DNA from: Vibrio hepatarius
GTDB lineage: Bacteria > Pseudomonadota > Gammaproteobacteria > Enterobacterales > Vibrionaceae
Direction of reading: 5' to 3'
Assembly: GCF_018860525.1 (NCBI RefSeq)
Contig: NZ_JAHKPM010000064.1
Span: 17,403-81,402, forward strand
DNA length: 64,000 nucleotides
Shown here piece by piece: positions 55,846 to 64,000 of the stretch (within the stretch, counting starts at the first letter, position 1; every line of letters starts with the position of its first letter). Below the pieces are notes generated by a model. The model saw only the letters and a list, made by a program, of their open reading frames with translations. It made no database searches and was not told the origin of the DNA. The translations under genes and the position numbers were made by a program.

Positions 55846-56193
55846 CTATACCCTTTGACTCCAATCGCCTGATGAAATTAGCGTGTCGAGTTTACCGCTA
55901 TTTTGGTAAAGGTAAATCCACGCTTTCCCAAAGGGTGTTTCAATCTGCTCTCGTCGGTATTCAACCGGTACATCTTCTAACTGATCAAGCTGACTAAGCG
56001 TCTGGCCATTGATAAGGTAGACTTCACCTAGAATAGAGTCATGCCCTTCAACCACCGCTGGATATGTGCCAAGATCGTGCAAAGCATAATGAGGTAAGGT
56101 TTCACATTGCCCCAAGCATTGATTTCCCGCGAGATAGTTATGGTTTCTTTCACCTTGCTTCAGCGTCCCATACACGAAAACTAAATGCTGCAT
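55846..56193 (-). CDS. ytfP: gamma-glutamylcyclotransferase-like protein YtfP
   Basis: AIG2/GGCT-fold protein of 115 residues. N-terminal VFVYGTLKQGERNHNYL carries the YGTL substrate-binding loop, and GEVYLI plus LDQLEDVP the conserved acidic site. The substrate in bacteria is not established. 20 bases after tamB, in the same direction, as in E. coli ytfMNP. Confidence 0.9.
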   Translation of the reverse strand: MQHLVFVYGTLKQGERNHNYLAGNQCLGQCETLPHYALHDLGTYPAVVEGHDSILGEVYLINGQTLSQLDQLEDVPVEYRREQIETPFGKAWIYLYQNSGKLDTLISSGDWSQRV

Positions 56194-56213
56194 CCTACAA
56201 CCTCACTTTCTAG

Positions 56214-59200
56214 TTAATTAAACTCGAATTGATAGAGCAGATCAACAGCACTATCCAGTCCAGAGATAGCCTCTACATAAAGATCTTGCATTAGGCGATA
56301 ACGGACGGTGAACTCTCCAACAGAATCGAAAATACCTACACCGTATTTAACTTGTAGACCCGGAAAAACGTAACCACTAACGGTAACTTGTGAGTCATCT
56401 CCAGAACCAGCTGTATCAAGTTGTAAATCTTGAACACCAAATGCCTCACCTATCTCTCCCACCACTCGGCCACTTTTAGCCAAGCTTAGGCCAATTAAGG
56501 TAGAGGTCACTGTATTACCGCCCGACTCTCCATCAATATCCTGACCTCGTAATAAATATGACAGTGCATTTGCTTGGGGTAAACTGGGCTCAGAGAAAAT
56601 GGTTACTGTCGGCTCATCAACTGGCCCAATAACCTTAATCCCAGCGGTATACCCATTCTGGGTATTGTCAGGGTTGCGAATTGCGGTAATTTGTACAAAA
56701 GGCTGGTCAACGGGTCCGTTCATCAAAATTTTTCCTTGTTGAATTATCAAATCTTGACCAAAAGACCGATAAGAACCATCAATAATATTAACTTCTCCAG
56801 TAACAAATGGTCCTTTATCTCTCTGTGCTACATTTAAATTTCCCGATAAATCCCCTTCTAAACCAAAAGCCGATAGCTTAAAGTCCTCACCAATACTTAT
56901 GTTGACGTTAGTCTCAACACTAAAAGGCATTTTAGTATCAAAATCCTTGGGTTCTAATTGGTTATTTAGGATCACCTGATCTTTCGAAACCCCGATAGCG
57001 CTAGGTGGCAACTCTTCAACCACAACTCTTCCCCAAGGCAGTGAAATAGTCCCGTCAATACGTGCTAGCTTAGGGGAAGCTAATATCGTCATATCAGGTA
57101 TGACCTTCACTTTAACCATAGGTGGAAGATTCACCATAAGTTCATCAGCAAATACTCGCATTTTGGCCTGCCAATTTTTGAGATCTCGCCAATCCGCATC
57201 ACCAGAGGCTTGTAACTGGCCATCCGGTGTATTGATCGCAGCCGATAAACTTGCACCATAACCAGAGAAATCAATCTCAACCTTACCTGAATCAACCTCA
57301 ATTGGGGTAATCTCACCTTTGATGGATATATCATCAAGTAAGAATTGCCCCTGAACTTCAGGTTGCATTATTGGACCGTTAAAAGATAGTTTTGTGTTTA
57401 ATGTCGACTTAAACTGACTATAATCCCCTAAAAAAGGCTCAAGAAAGTCCAACCTGAGATCCTGAAGTTGAATGTTACCATCTAATAATTTGTTGTCGTC
57501 GATGACATTAACAATCTTAGCATTACCAGAAAAGTCGCCATTATCTTTTAAATCAATTAACCAATCTGCTGATAACGTATTATCTTTCAATCCCGCCTTA
57601 ACTGAAACCTGCTCCCAACCTAATTGAATTGGATGAGAATTATGATCTTTTACCATGCCTTGAGCCATTTCGAGATCAAGTACTACTTGCGGTGGTGTAT
57701 CAGGAGCCCAATTCGCCATAGCAGAGAGATTAAGTTCACCTTCAAGCTCGGTTTTTGAAGGAAGAAAAACATTCAATTGCTCAAAATCTAAGTTTATTAT
57801 TGAAACTTGAGCTTCACCACTTTCACCTGCATTCATGTCTTTATCTAAACAGATTGAAGTACCAGACTGGCCCCAACAATGGGCGGCAATAAAAGCCTGC
57901 TGAGACTGAGCAGAAAAACCAACATGGGTAGATTGTTCTAAAGTCCACATCCCTTGTTTAGATGTGATAAACATATCCTCTAATACTCCTTTCCAAACCA
58001 ATTCGGGAGTACGCTCTAATACACCTTGTAAATTAAGTTTGGTCGAAGCTACATTAGACTTGATATCGAGGTTAAGTGTATGTTTTTTCTCGTTACCCTT
58101 TGCATTTAAAAAAGCATGATCGATAAGATAATTCTGATATTTAACGCCCAAAGCAGATAACCTTATATCACCTGAGAGTTTAGATAGTGGAGAAAGCTCT
58201 CCCTTTATTTCAACATTTTGAGCATTAATGTCTTCTCCCCATCCCACATCACTCGCATTAAGATTAAGATCAATCACAGGCGCTTCTACACTGCCTTTAA
58301 GTGCAATGTTACCTTGTAGATCTCCATGTAGATCGGGTACTGATAATGACATGTCATGGAATGATACATTTATTTGTACATCGCTCTTCTGGTCAATAAT
58401 GCCCTTTGCCTTCACGAAGTTTGGCCCATGAGCTAATACAAGTCCGGGCGTTATTAGCTTTAACTCACCAGAGCCTGCTTTATCCGACACTGACAGCTGG
58501 CCATCAAGGTTCAGAGGATAACCACGGACAACGCCATCTATATCTAACTTCGGTAGTGTAACCTGCCATCCTCCTTGATCGGTCAGTGAACCTGTTGTCA
58601 TCAAATGACCACTCACTTTCCCTTCAGTTTTTTGCCATTGCAATCCAGGCTGTATATCGAGCAATAAGAGATCAGCTGACCAATTAATTGCAGCCTGCCA
58701 GTTCGCCATAACCTTGCCAGAAACTTCCCCACCCAAGGTCTTCACTGACAGTGTTTGTAACTCAATTTGGTTTAAATCGCCGTTACCAAGAATATTGAGC
58801 TGCGTATCTGGCACTGCCTTACCTGAGATAGCTGAAGTAAGATCGATATTATACCCATCTAGAGATCCCTTAGCATTTAGCCTATCGACAGAAACAAAGT
58901 AATCCCCTTGCCCCAGCAAAGGCCATTGAGCCTCTGCTTTAGTTACCGATACATCAAACAACATATCTATTGTTAATGGCTGCAAAAAGGCTTCGATATT
59001 CCCTTTTACTAATCCGCCTAACTCTGCGTTGAGTGTCAGATCTGCGATACTACCCGATGCTGTGAGCTTAAGGGTTTGACCTTTAGCCACAGGCTGTTTG
59101 ATGGTAGTTTCTAGATCCAAAATAATAGGATAGCCGCCAACTAAAGTTACCGCGCCAGTCAATATTCCTTCAAGTTCTGGTGTATCAAGTTGCATCATTG

Positions 59201-59972
59201 GTATAGTGATTTCTGAACCTATAGCTTGCGCTTCTAAGCCTAAATGGTTCACAACAACTGGAGTATCTTGGACCAAAACGAAGTCATTAACATCCAGTCG
59301 GGATAATTCAATTTGCAGTGGTAACACAATCTCTGGCAATTCGATATTGTGCTGGCTACTTGTGGAAGTGTTGGTTGGAGATCCTGCGCTACTTTCTTCT
59401 TCTTCTAAAGTAAGCTTAGTGCTGGTTAACGACGTTTTATCTATGCTTAAGCGTTCCCCCACAAAGGTTAATCCACTGGTTAAGACCCCGATTTGAGCCT
59501 TATAACCAAGAATATTGAGATCAACATCAGAAAGGGATAAACGTTTAACAATAAACGGTATAGGTGAACTAAAACTACTGTCATTTCCTGTTGCAGGCTC
59601 AGCGGAACTATGGGGATCTGACAATAATTCAGGCATGGAGAACTTGAGCCCATTGAAGTCAAGTTCGTTGACACAAATACTTGCCTCCATAAAACACGAG
59701 ACATCGACACCAAGAGTGATGGAATTGGCTACTGCATCTACATTCCATGATTCGTCTTGAAATGAGACCTTGTTGAGAGTAAAACGTGGAAAAAGAGCGC
59801 CAGAATAAGACTCAACGCTCAGTTGTGGTAACGACTTTTCTGCCGCCCAAATAACAAGTTTTAACCCCGAGGGTGTAAACAAAATCACAGACAAACCAAT
59901 GGCGACAAAGAGCATCAAGCCCACTAGAGCAATTGAAAACCATTTTGACCACCTTACAACAAGCTTGGTCAT
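56214..59972 (-). CDS. tamB: translocation and assembly module subunit TamB
   Basis: Long inner-membrane-anchored periplasmic protein (1252 residues). An N-terminal membrane helix (about 12-31) is followed by beta-groove repeats and a C-terminal DUF490/TamB domain (DLIIQQGKILMNGPVDQPFV, SYLLRGQDIDG). Works with TamA, and with YhdP-like proteins in lipid transport to the outer membrane. Start ATG overlaps the tamA stop by four bases. Confidence 0.95.
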   Translation of the reverse strand: MTKLVVRWSKWFSIALVGLMLFVAIGLSVILFTPSGLKLVIWAAEKSLPQLSVESYSGALFPRFTLNKVSFQDESWNVDAVANSITLGVDVSCFMEASICVNELDFNGLKFSMPELLSDPHSSAEPATGNDSSFSSPIPFIVKRLSLSDVDLNILGYKAQIGVLTSGLTFVGERLSIDKTSLTSTKLTLEEEESSAGSPTNTSTSSQHNIELPEIVLPLQIELSRLDVNDFVLVQDTPVVVNHLGLEAQAIGSEITIPMMQLDTPELEGILTGAVTLVGGYPIILDLETTIKQPVAKGQTLKLTASGSIADLTLNAELGGLVKGNIEAFLQPLTIDMLFDVSVTKAEAQWPLLGQGDYFVSVDRLNAKGSLDGYNIDLTSAISGKAVPDTQLNILGNGDLNQIELQTLSVKTLGGEVSGKVMANWQAAINWSADLLLLDIQPGLQWQKTEGKVSGHLMTTGSLTDQGGWQVTLPKLDIDGVVRGYPLNLDGQLSVSDKAGSGELKLITPGLVLAHGPNFVKAKGIIDQKSDVQINVSFHDMSLSVPDLHGDLQGNIALKGSVEAPVIDLNLNASDVGWGEDINAQNVEIKGELSPLSKLSGDIRLSALGVKYQNYLIDHAFLNAKGNEKKHTLNLDIKSNVASTKLNLQGVLERTPELVWKGVLEDMFITSKQGMWTLEQSTHVGFSAQSQQAFIAAHCWGQSGTSICLDKDMNAGESGEAQVSIINLDFEQLNVFLPSKTELEGELNLSAMANWAPDTPPQVVLDLEMAQGMVKDHNSHPIQLGWEQVSVKAGLKDNTLSADWLIDLKDNGDFSGNAKIVNVIDDNKLLDGNIQLQDLRLDFLEPFLGDYSQFKSTLNTKLSFNGPIMQPEVQGQFLLDDISIKGEITPIEVDSGKVEIDFSGYGASLSAAINTPDGQLQASGDADWRDLKNWQAKMRVFADELMVNLPPMVKVKVIPDMTILASPKLARIDGTISLPWGRVVVEELPPSAIGVSKDQVILNNQLEPKDFDTKMPFSVETNVNISIGEDFKLSAFGLEGDLSGNLNVAQRDKGPFVTGEVNIIDGSYRSFGQDLIIQQGKILMNGPVDQPFVQITAIRNPDNTQNGYTAGIKVIGPVDEPTVTIFSEPSLPQANALSYLLRGQDIDGESGGNTVTSTLIGLSLAKSGRVVGEIGEAFGVQDLQLDTAGSGDDSQVTVSGYVFPGLQVKYGVGIFDSVGEFTVRYRLMQDLYVEAISGLDSAVDLLYQFEFN

Positions 59973-61675
59973 AACTCTGGACCCAATGTGAAATGAATTT
60001 TAAATTCATCATCTGGTGTAGCATCTAGTCCCCACGCAAAATCTAAACGTATTGGACCAATGGGGGATTCCCAACGAATTCCAACCCCCGTACCGCGCTT
60101 AAAGTCTGGCTCATCGTTAAAAGCATCGCCGTAATCATAAAAGAGAGCACCCCACCAATTGCCATATACGCGGTATTGATACTCAAGTGAAGAGGTCGCG
60201 ATATACTTGGCCCCCGTCAGTGCACCACTGCTATCTGTGGGAGAAATAGATTGATAATCATAACCACGTAAATTGTTATCACCACCAGCAAAAAACCTCA
60301 GAGACGGGGACAGCATATCAAAATCTTCTGTTAGGTTCGCTCCGCCATCTAAGCGAAAAATACCCCTATGATTTCGCCCTGCACTACGAATCCAAGTCAT
60401 CCCACCCTGAATACGAATAACCTTAGTTTCAGATAATACTCGGTCATCACCAACTTCAAGCATTAGAGTTTGTCTATCTCCCCAACTTGGCATAGCGCCG
60501 CCACGTATTCTACTTCGGCTAAAACTCACACCAGGTAATAGAAATTGTCCAGAGTCATCCTGCAAACCCTGCTCGTAATTTTCCAACAAATAACGGATAA
60601 AAATGGTTCGATGCCAGCCATTTTCGAGTAGCCAATGGCGCTCTAGAGCCAAATTAGACTCTAAACTTTGAGTATCTCGATTGTCGAGATTCCTCATGCC
60701 ATACTTGAGTTGGTAAGATTCATTGAGAGCATCTTCAAGTGGGATTTTATAACCCGCTGTCACTGTTTGTTCAGGGCCTGAAAGCGAGAAACTACTATTG
60801 AAACTATGCCCACTACTGTTGACCCAAGGTTTTTTCCATTTGAGCGACCCTTTAACTCCGACATCCGTCGAATATCCTAGGCCAGTTTCCAACTGATTTT
60901 TTGCTTGAGGAGCTAACGCTACTCTCATTGGTAATTCTCTTCCTTCTCCTAATTGAGAAAGATCAGGCTCAACGAAAACAGAAGAAAACCAATCAGTATT
61001 CGATAAATTTTGATTGTATTCACCCACTGCGGAAGCTAAATATGGATCACCTGTTTGATAAGGTGATAATGATTCGACACGCATCAAATCTATTTGACTG
61101 TCAATAATCGTATTTTCACCAAAGACATAGCGAATACCGCTATCATAATGAAGTCGAATAAAAGCTTGATTTACATCTGGAGCAACCTCAAGTCGACTTA
61201 AGGTATAATCACCATCAAAATAGCCTTTCTGGAGAGCAAGATTACGTATGCGCGATTTTAAGCCATCATACAGGTTGTGATTAAGTACCTGCCCTTGTTC
61301 AAGCCCGCTTTTTTCAATCAACTTTTGAAAAGCCTGATCATCATGCGCCTCACCCTTTAACTGTAAATCGACCAATGCTATCAATACTGGCTCTCCAGGC
61401 TTAATAATAATGACTAGCTGCTTATCTTCTTCTACTTCAAAGGAGAAGTCAGGGTGATAATAGCCAAGAGCATTGAGCGCTTCCGTTAACCGTTTCTCTA
61501 TTCGAGCTTGAAACCGTAAGCCCGTGCTGTATTCTTCAGTGGGGATCGCCTGAAGATATGTCTCAACATTCTGTTCCAATTCTCCTGATATTCCGCGAAT
61601 CGATAACTCCACCTCTTGGGCTAAAGCAGAAAAACTGCTAAAAAGTAGCATCATTCGAAAAATTGGTTTTATCAT
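59969..61675 (-). CDS. tamA: translocation and assembly module outer-membrane protein TamA
   Basis: Omp85-family barrel of 568 residues. Signal peptide about 1-20 (MLLFSSFSALAQEV), three POTRA domains (about 22-250), then a 16-strand barrel ending GPIRLDFAWGLD and IHFTLGPEL. RFFAGGDNNLRGYDYQSISP is the conserved lid-lock region with RGY. Forms an operon with tamB. Confidence 0.95.
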   Translation of the reverse strand: MIKPIFRMMLLFSSFSALAQEVELSIRGISGELEQNVETYLQAIPTEEYSTGLRFQARIEKRLTEALNALGYYHPDFSFEVEEDKQLVIIIKPGEPVLIALVDLQLKGEAHDDQAFQKLIEKSGLEQGQVLNHNLYDGLKSRIRNLALQKGYFDGDYTLSRLEVAPDVNQAFIRLHYDSGIRYVFGENTIIDSQIDLMRVESLSPYQTGDPYLASAVGEYNQNLSNTDWFSSVFVEPDLSQLGEGRELPMRVALAPQAKNQLETGLGYSTDVGVKGSLKWKKPWVNSSGHSFNSSFSLSGPEQTVTAGYKIPLEDALNESYQLKYGMRNLDNRDTQSLESNLALERHWLLENGWHRTIFIRYLLENYEQGLQDDSGQFLLPGVSFSRSRIRGGAMPSWGDRQTLMLEVGDDRVLSETKVIRIQGGMTWIRSAGRNHRGIFRLDGGANLTEDFDMLSPSLRFFAGGDNNLRGYDYQSISPTDSSGALTGAKYIATSSLEYQYRVYGNWWGALFYDYGDAFNDEPDFKRGTGVGIRWESPIGPIRLDFAWGLDATPDDEFKIHFTLGPEL

Positions 61676-61795
61676 GGTCTATTAATGGCCTAAACGTATT
61701 AACGGAATAATAACGCCACTCAAAAAAGATGTCTGTATGAAAACAGTCAATTAAACGGTCTACTCCCAAGAATATTGCTAATAAGGAGATCCATC

Positions 61796-62425
61796 ATGCT
61801 CAACAAACAAACTCAAGTGACTGCTCAGCAAGCACTTCCCGGTCGTGATCAGCCACTTAAAGTTGAAGATATACATTTTGTTAATCAATCAAGTATCACA
61901 GCCGCTCCGATAAAAGACTGCCAAGAAATTTTATTTGCTATGGGATGTTTCTGGGGAGCAGAACGATTATTCTGGCAACGAGAGGGGGTAATCAGCACAT
62001 CGGTTGGATACTCTGGTGGCTTTACACCAAACCCAACATACGAAGAAGTATGCTCAGGTCGAACAGGCCATACTGAAGTCGTTAGAGTCGTCTTTGACCC
62101 AAACATAATCTCTCTTAGACAATTACTGAAAATTTTTTGGGAACAACACAACCCAACTCAAGGCATGCGTCAAGGTAACGATATGGGAACTCAGTACCGC
62201 TCAGCTATCTATGTATACAGCGATCAGCAACTCAGTCATGTCATCAAATCCAAAAATGAATATCAAGAATTACTCGGAAACGATGGTGCAAATATCACCA
62301 CTGAAATCTCAAAGGCAGGTGAATACTATTACGCTGAAACCTATCATCAACAGTATTTAGCTAAGAATCCCAATGGATATTGTGGCCTCAATGGTACCGG
62401 AGTTTGCTTCCCATCAAGCGTCTAA
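61796..62425 (+). CDS. msrA: peptide methionine (S)-S-oxide reductase MsrA
   Basis: Repairs methionine-S-sulfoxide in proteins. Catalytic Cys in AMGCFWGAERLFW; resolving Cys residues in the C-terminal YCGLNGTGVC. Start ATG 61796 (MLNKQTQVTAQQALPG) with AAGGAG seven bases upstream; 209 residues, the long enterobacterial type. Divergent from tamA, as in E. coli. Confidence 0.96.
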   Translation: MLNKQTQVTAQQALPGRDQPLKVEDIHFVNQSSITAAPIKDCQEILFAMGCFWGAERLFWQREGVISTSVGYSGGFTPNPTYEEVCSGRTGHTEVVRVVFDPNIISLRQLLKIFWEQHNPTQGMRQGNDMGTQYRSAIYVYSDQQLSHVIKSKNEYQELLGNDGANITTEISKAGEYYYAETYHQQYLAKNPNGYCGLNGTGVCFPSSV

Positions 62426-62635
62426 AGTAAAAGCCAATTTTACAACTTGCTCTAGCTCTTAGCGAACTGTTCAAACGGCCTACTTTGAATACACAATATC
62501 CAATTTAAAATACGTGATAGAACCACAACAACTTAGTTCACACTTATGCAACAAAGTTTTCATTACTGGTTAGTAACTTCCCCACTAAAAATTTTTCAGT
62601 ATATAATTTATCCGCTTATAAGAAGGAAGAATTAA

Positions 62636-63184
62636 ATGAAAATAAAGACACTGCTTGCCTTGGCACTAGTATGCACTTTCTCAGCTTCAGCACATAATCT
62701 AACCATAGATGAGTCATTGCCTATTGTTGATGTGGCTAACTACGGTGAAATCATGATCAAAGATGATGATATAACCTATCAAAAATGGTCATCACAAGAT
62801 ATGTTGGGAAAAGTGAGAGTCATACAAGCTATCGCTGGGCGCAGTAGTTCAAAAGCACTCAATCAACCATTAATGGCTGCAATTACGGAATCTAAGTTTG
62901 CCCAGGATAATTATCAGACCACATCTATCATCAATCAAGATGACGCCATTTGGGGAACCGGCTCTTTTGTAAAGTCTTCGGCAGAAGATAGCAAAAACGA
63001 TTTCCCATGGTCCTCAATGGTACTAGACGAGGATGGTAAGGTAGCTAAAGCTTGGGATTTGAAGGAAGAGTCGTCAGCGATTATCGTGCAGAACAAGCAA
63101 GGAAAAATTCTTTTTGTTAAAGAAGGAGCGCTCGTTCAAGGTGAGATTGAGCAAGTTTTGGCTTTAATTAAAGAAAACCTTTAG
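62636..63184 (+). CDS. ytfJ: periplasmic YtfJ-family protein
   Basis: Thioredoxin-fold periplasmic protein of unknown function, 182 residues. Signal peptide about 1-19 (LALALVCTFSASAH); KVRVIQAIAGRSSSK and INQDDAIWGTGSFVKSS are strongly YtfJ-like. No CxxC motif is present. AGAAGGAAGAATTAA lies before the ATG, and TATAAT at 62602-62607 may be its -10 element. Neighbour of msrA, as in enterobacteria. Confidence 0.9.
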   Translation: MKIKTLLALALVCTFSASAHNLTIDESLPIVDVANYGEIMIKDDDITYQKWSSQDMLGKVRVIQAIAGRSSSKALNQPLMAAITESKFAQDNYQTTSIINQDDAIWGTGSFVKSSAEDSKNDFPWSSMVLDEDGKVAKAWDLKEESSAIIVQNKQGKILFVKEGALVQGEIEQVLALIKENL

Positions 63185-63215
63185 CGCGCTTTAGGGCATA
63201 GCACTTTTGTTTGTT

Positions 63216-63232
63216 TTGTTATAACATAACAA
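63216..63232 (+). promoter_or_regulatory. Zur box upstream of DUF2607-zrgA
   Basis: TTGTTATAACATAACAA is a perfect palindrome (7-3-7) and matches the known gammaproteobacterial Zur core TGTTAT-N3-ATAACA. It lies 26 bases before the DUF2607 gene. Zur represses zinc-uptake genes when zinc is sufficient; the V. cholerae zrg system is Zur controlled. Confidence 0.85.
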
Positions 63233-63257
63233 GTCATTTCATGTCGAATTAAGTGCT

Positions 63258-63560
63258 ATGACTCTAACTCATCATTCAAGAATAAGATACTCAAGCACAC
63301 TCGTCTCTATTGCCATCATGCTCATGCTATGGATGAGTTTGGCTTACATTACCCACCAGTATCAATTCGACGTATCTCAACACAGTGACCATCAATGTCA
63401 ACTTTTCTCATGTTTACAGCATGGTTTTAGCCATAGCCAAACTGTCCTAGTTGATAACCCCATAAATGACATTTTTGGTTTTAGCTCAAGCTACCATTTG
63501 TACAGACGAACTGTGCTTGGCTATCTGGCTCGCTCACCACCCGTAGACCTAATTAAATGA
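63258..63560 (+). CDS. DUF2607-like small membrane protein
   Basis: 100 residues. A single membrane segment near 14-32 (STLVSIAIMLMLWMSLAYI) and a His-containing loop (HSDHQCQLFSCLQHGFSH). I recognise it as the small protein, often DUF2607, found before zrgA in Vibrio. Function unknown; the His/Cys residues could bind zinc. First gene after the Zur box, so probably co-transcribed with zrgA, 60 bases downstream. No obvious strong binding site precedes the ATG. Confidence 0.7.
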   Translation: MTLTHHSRIRYSSTLVSIAIMLMLWMSLAYITHQYQFDVSQHSDHQCQLFSCLQHGFSHSQTVLVDNPINDIFGFSSSYHLYRRTVLGYLARSPPVDLIK

Positions 63561-63620
63561 AGCATAAATCGCTATAAAAACATCACAACATGTTTAAATG
63601 ACCATTGATTAGGATTCACA

Positions 63621-64000
63621 ATGTATTCAATAACAAAAATCGCAGCAATTATTGGCCTTACTTTAAGTACATCCGCGTTGGCTAATGAAGAATTTCGCCA
63701 ACATGAAGCCCATCAACATGGCCACGTTGAGCTAAATATCGCCCAAGACGGTAATGAGTTACTCATGGAAATTAATGCTCCTGGGGCGGATGTATTAGGC
63801 TTTGAACACGCCCCTAAAGATGTGCAGCAGCAACAGGCTCTTGAACAAACGATTAAACGCTTAGAAAACGCCATGTCTCTATTTACACTCACATCGGATG
63901 CAGGATGTGAGGTCAAGCACCAATCAGTGGTAAACAACCTAAGCGACAATGATCACAATGGTCATGATGGTCACGATGGTCATGATGGTCACGATGGTCA
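63621..64000 (+). CDS. zrgA: ZrgA, zinc-binding periplasmic protein (DUF2796), partial
   Basis: Runs off the right end of the window; 126 complete codons are visible. Signal peptide about 1-21 (IAAIIGLTLSTSALANEE). RQHEAHQHGHVELNIAQDG is the DUF2796 start, and FEHAP follows. From about residue 110 there is a His-Asp-Gly repeat (NDHNGHDGHDGHDGH), a likely zinc sponge. In V. cholerae ZrgA is part of the ZrgABCDE zinc importer; the permease and ATPase genes would lie beyond the window. Zur box upstream. Confidence 0.88.
   Translation, partial: MYSITKIAAIIGLTLSTSALANEEFRQHEAHQHGHVELNIAQDGNELLMEINAPGADVLGFEHAPKDVQQQQALEQTIKRLENAMSLFTLTSDAGCEVKHQSVVNNLSDNDHNGHDGHDGHDGHDG
63960..64000 (+). repeat. 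9-bp tandem repeat encoding His-Asp-Gly in zrgA
   Basis: At least four copies of GGTCAYGAT in frame, alternating CAT and CAC for His, continuing to the window edge. The alternation suggests duplication of an 18-bp unit. Confidence 0.85.

Overview
The window is a core-chromosome segment of a Vibrio-type gammaproteobacterium, probably from chromosome I of a species I cannot name. The evidence is gene content and order. A complete MSHA type IV pilus locus (csrD-mshIJKLMNEGFBACDOPQ) lies next to mreBCD-maf-rng-yhdP-tldD. The gene for the competence regulator QstR sits between ssb and galU. The set fbp/ppa/ytfP-tamB-tamA/msrA/ytfJ is followed by a DUF2607 gene and zrgA. The DNA is AT-rich and densely coding. 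I see no insertion sequence, prophage, integron, CRISPR array or island boundary.

Layout. 1-4.8 kb: a small membrane-protein ORF at the window edge, glsB, trmB, then the rightward run mutY-yggX-mltC. 4.8-6.1 kb: nine tRNA genes (3 Phe, 3 Thr, 3 Asn) in two promoter-to-terminator units. 6.1-16.9 kb, leftward: mreB-mreC-mreD-maf-rng-yhdP-nitrilase-tldD (envelope and cell shape, RNA processing, peptide maturation). 17-35.4 kb, leftward: the MSHA pilus operon headed by csrD. 35.5-41.1 kb: ssb (leftward), then qstR, galU and uvrA (rightward; uvrA has a LexA box). 41.2-48.1 kb: a PglL-type O-oligosaccharyltransferase, a class V aminotransferase, lysC behind a lysine riboswitch, pmbA and darP. 48.2-53.7 kb, leftward: mpl, ubiX, then the thiamine importer thiB-thiP-thiQ behind a TPP riboswitch. 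54-64 kb: fbp, ppa, ytfP, tamB-tamA, msrA, ytfJ, and a Zur-box-controlled DUF2607-zrgA unit cut by the window end.

How the parts work together. The pilus locus encodes major and minor prepilins, secretin, platform, a c-di-GMP-responsive extension ATPase and the inner-membrane alignment proteins. Its distal protein MshQ carries a lectin-like domain. A candidate protein glycosyltransferase (PglL) is encoded about 6 kb beyond the locus. Two AsmA-like inter-membrane proteins (YhdP, TamB) and both halves of the TldD/PmbA protease are present.

No wholly new multi-gene system is evident. The most checkable novelties are cis-acting: a nested hairpin leader on fbp, a strong hairpin just after mshA, an inverted repeat around the mshB promoter, a mutually exclusive helix in the TPP riboswitch, a compensated acceptor-stem variant of tRNA-Phe, and the lectin/glycosylation logic of the MSHA pilus. 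Several start codons are reassigned (notably mshK, mreB, galU, pglL, fbp, thiP).
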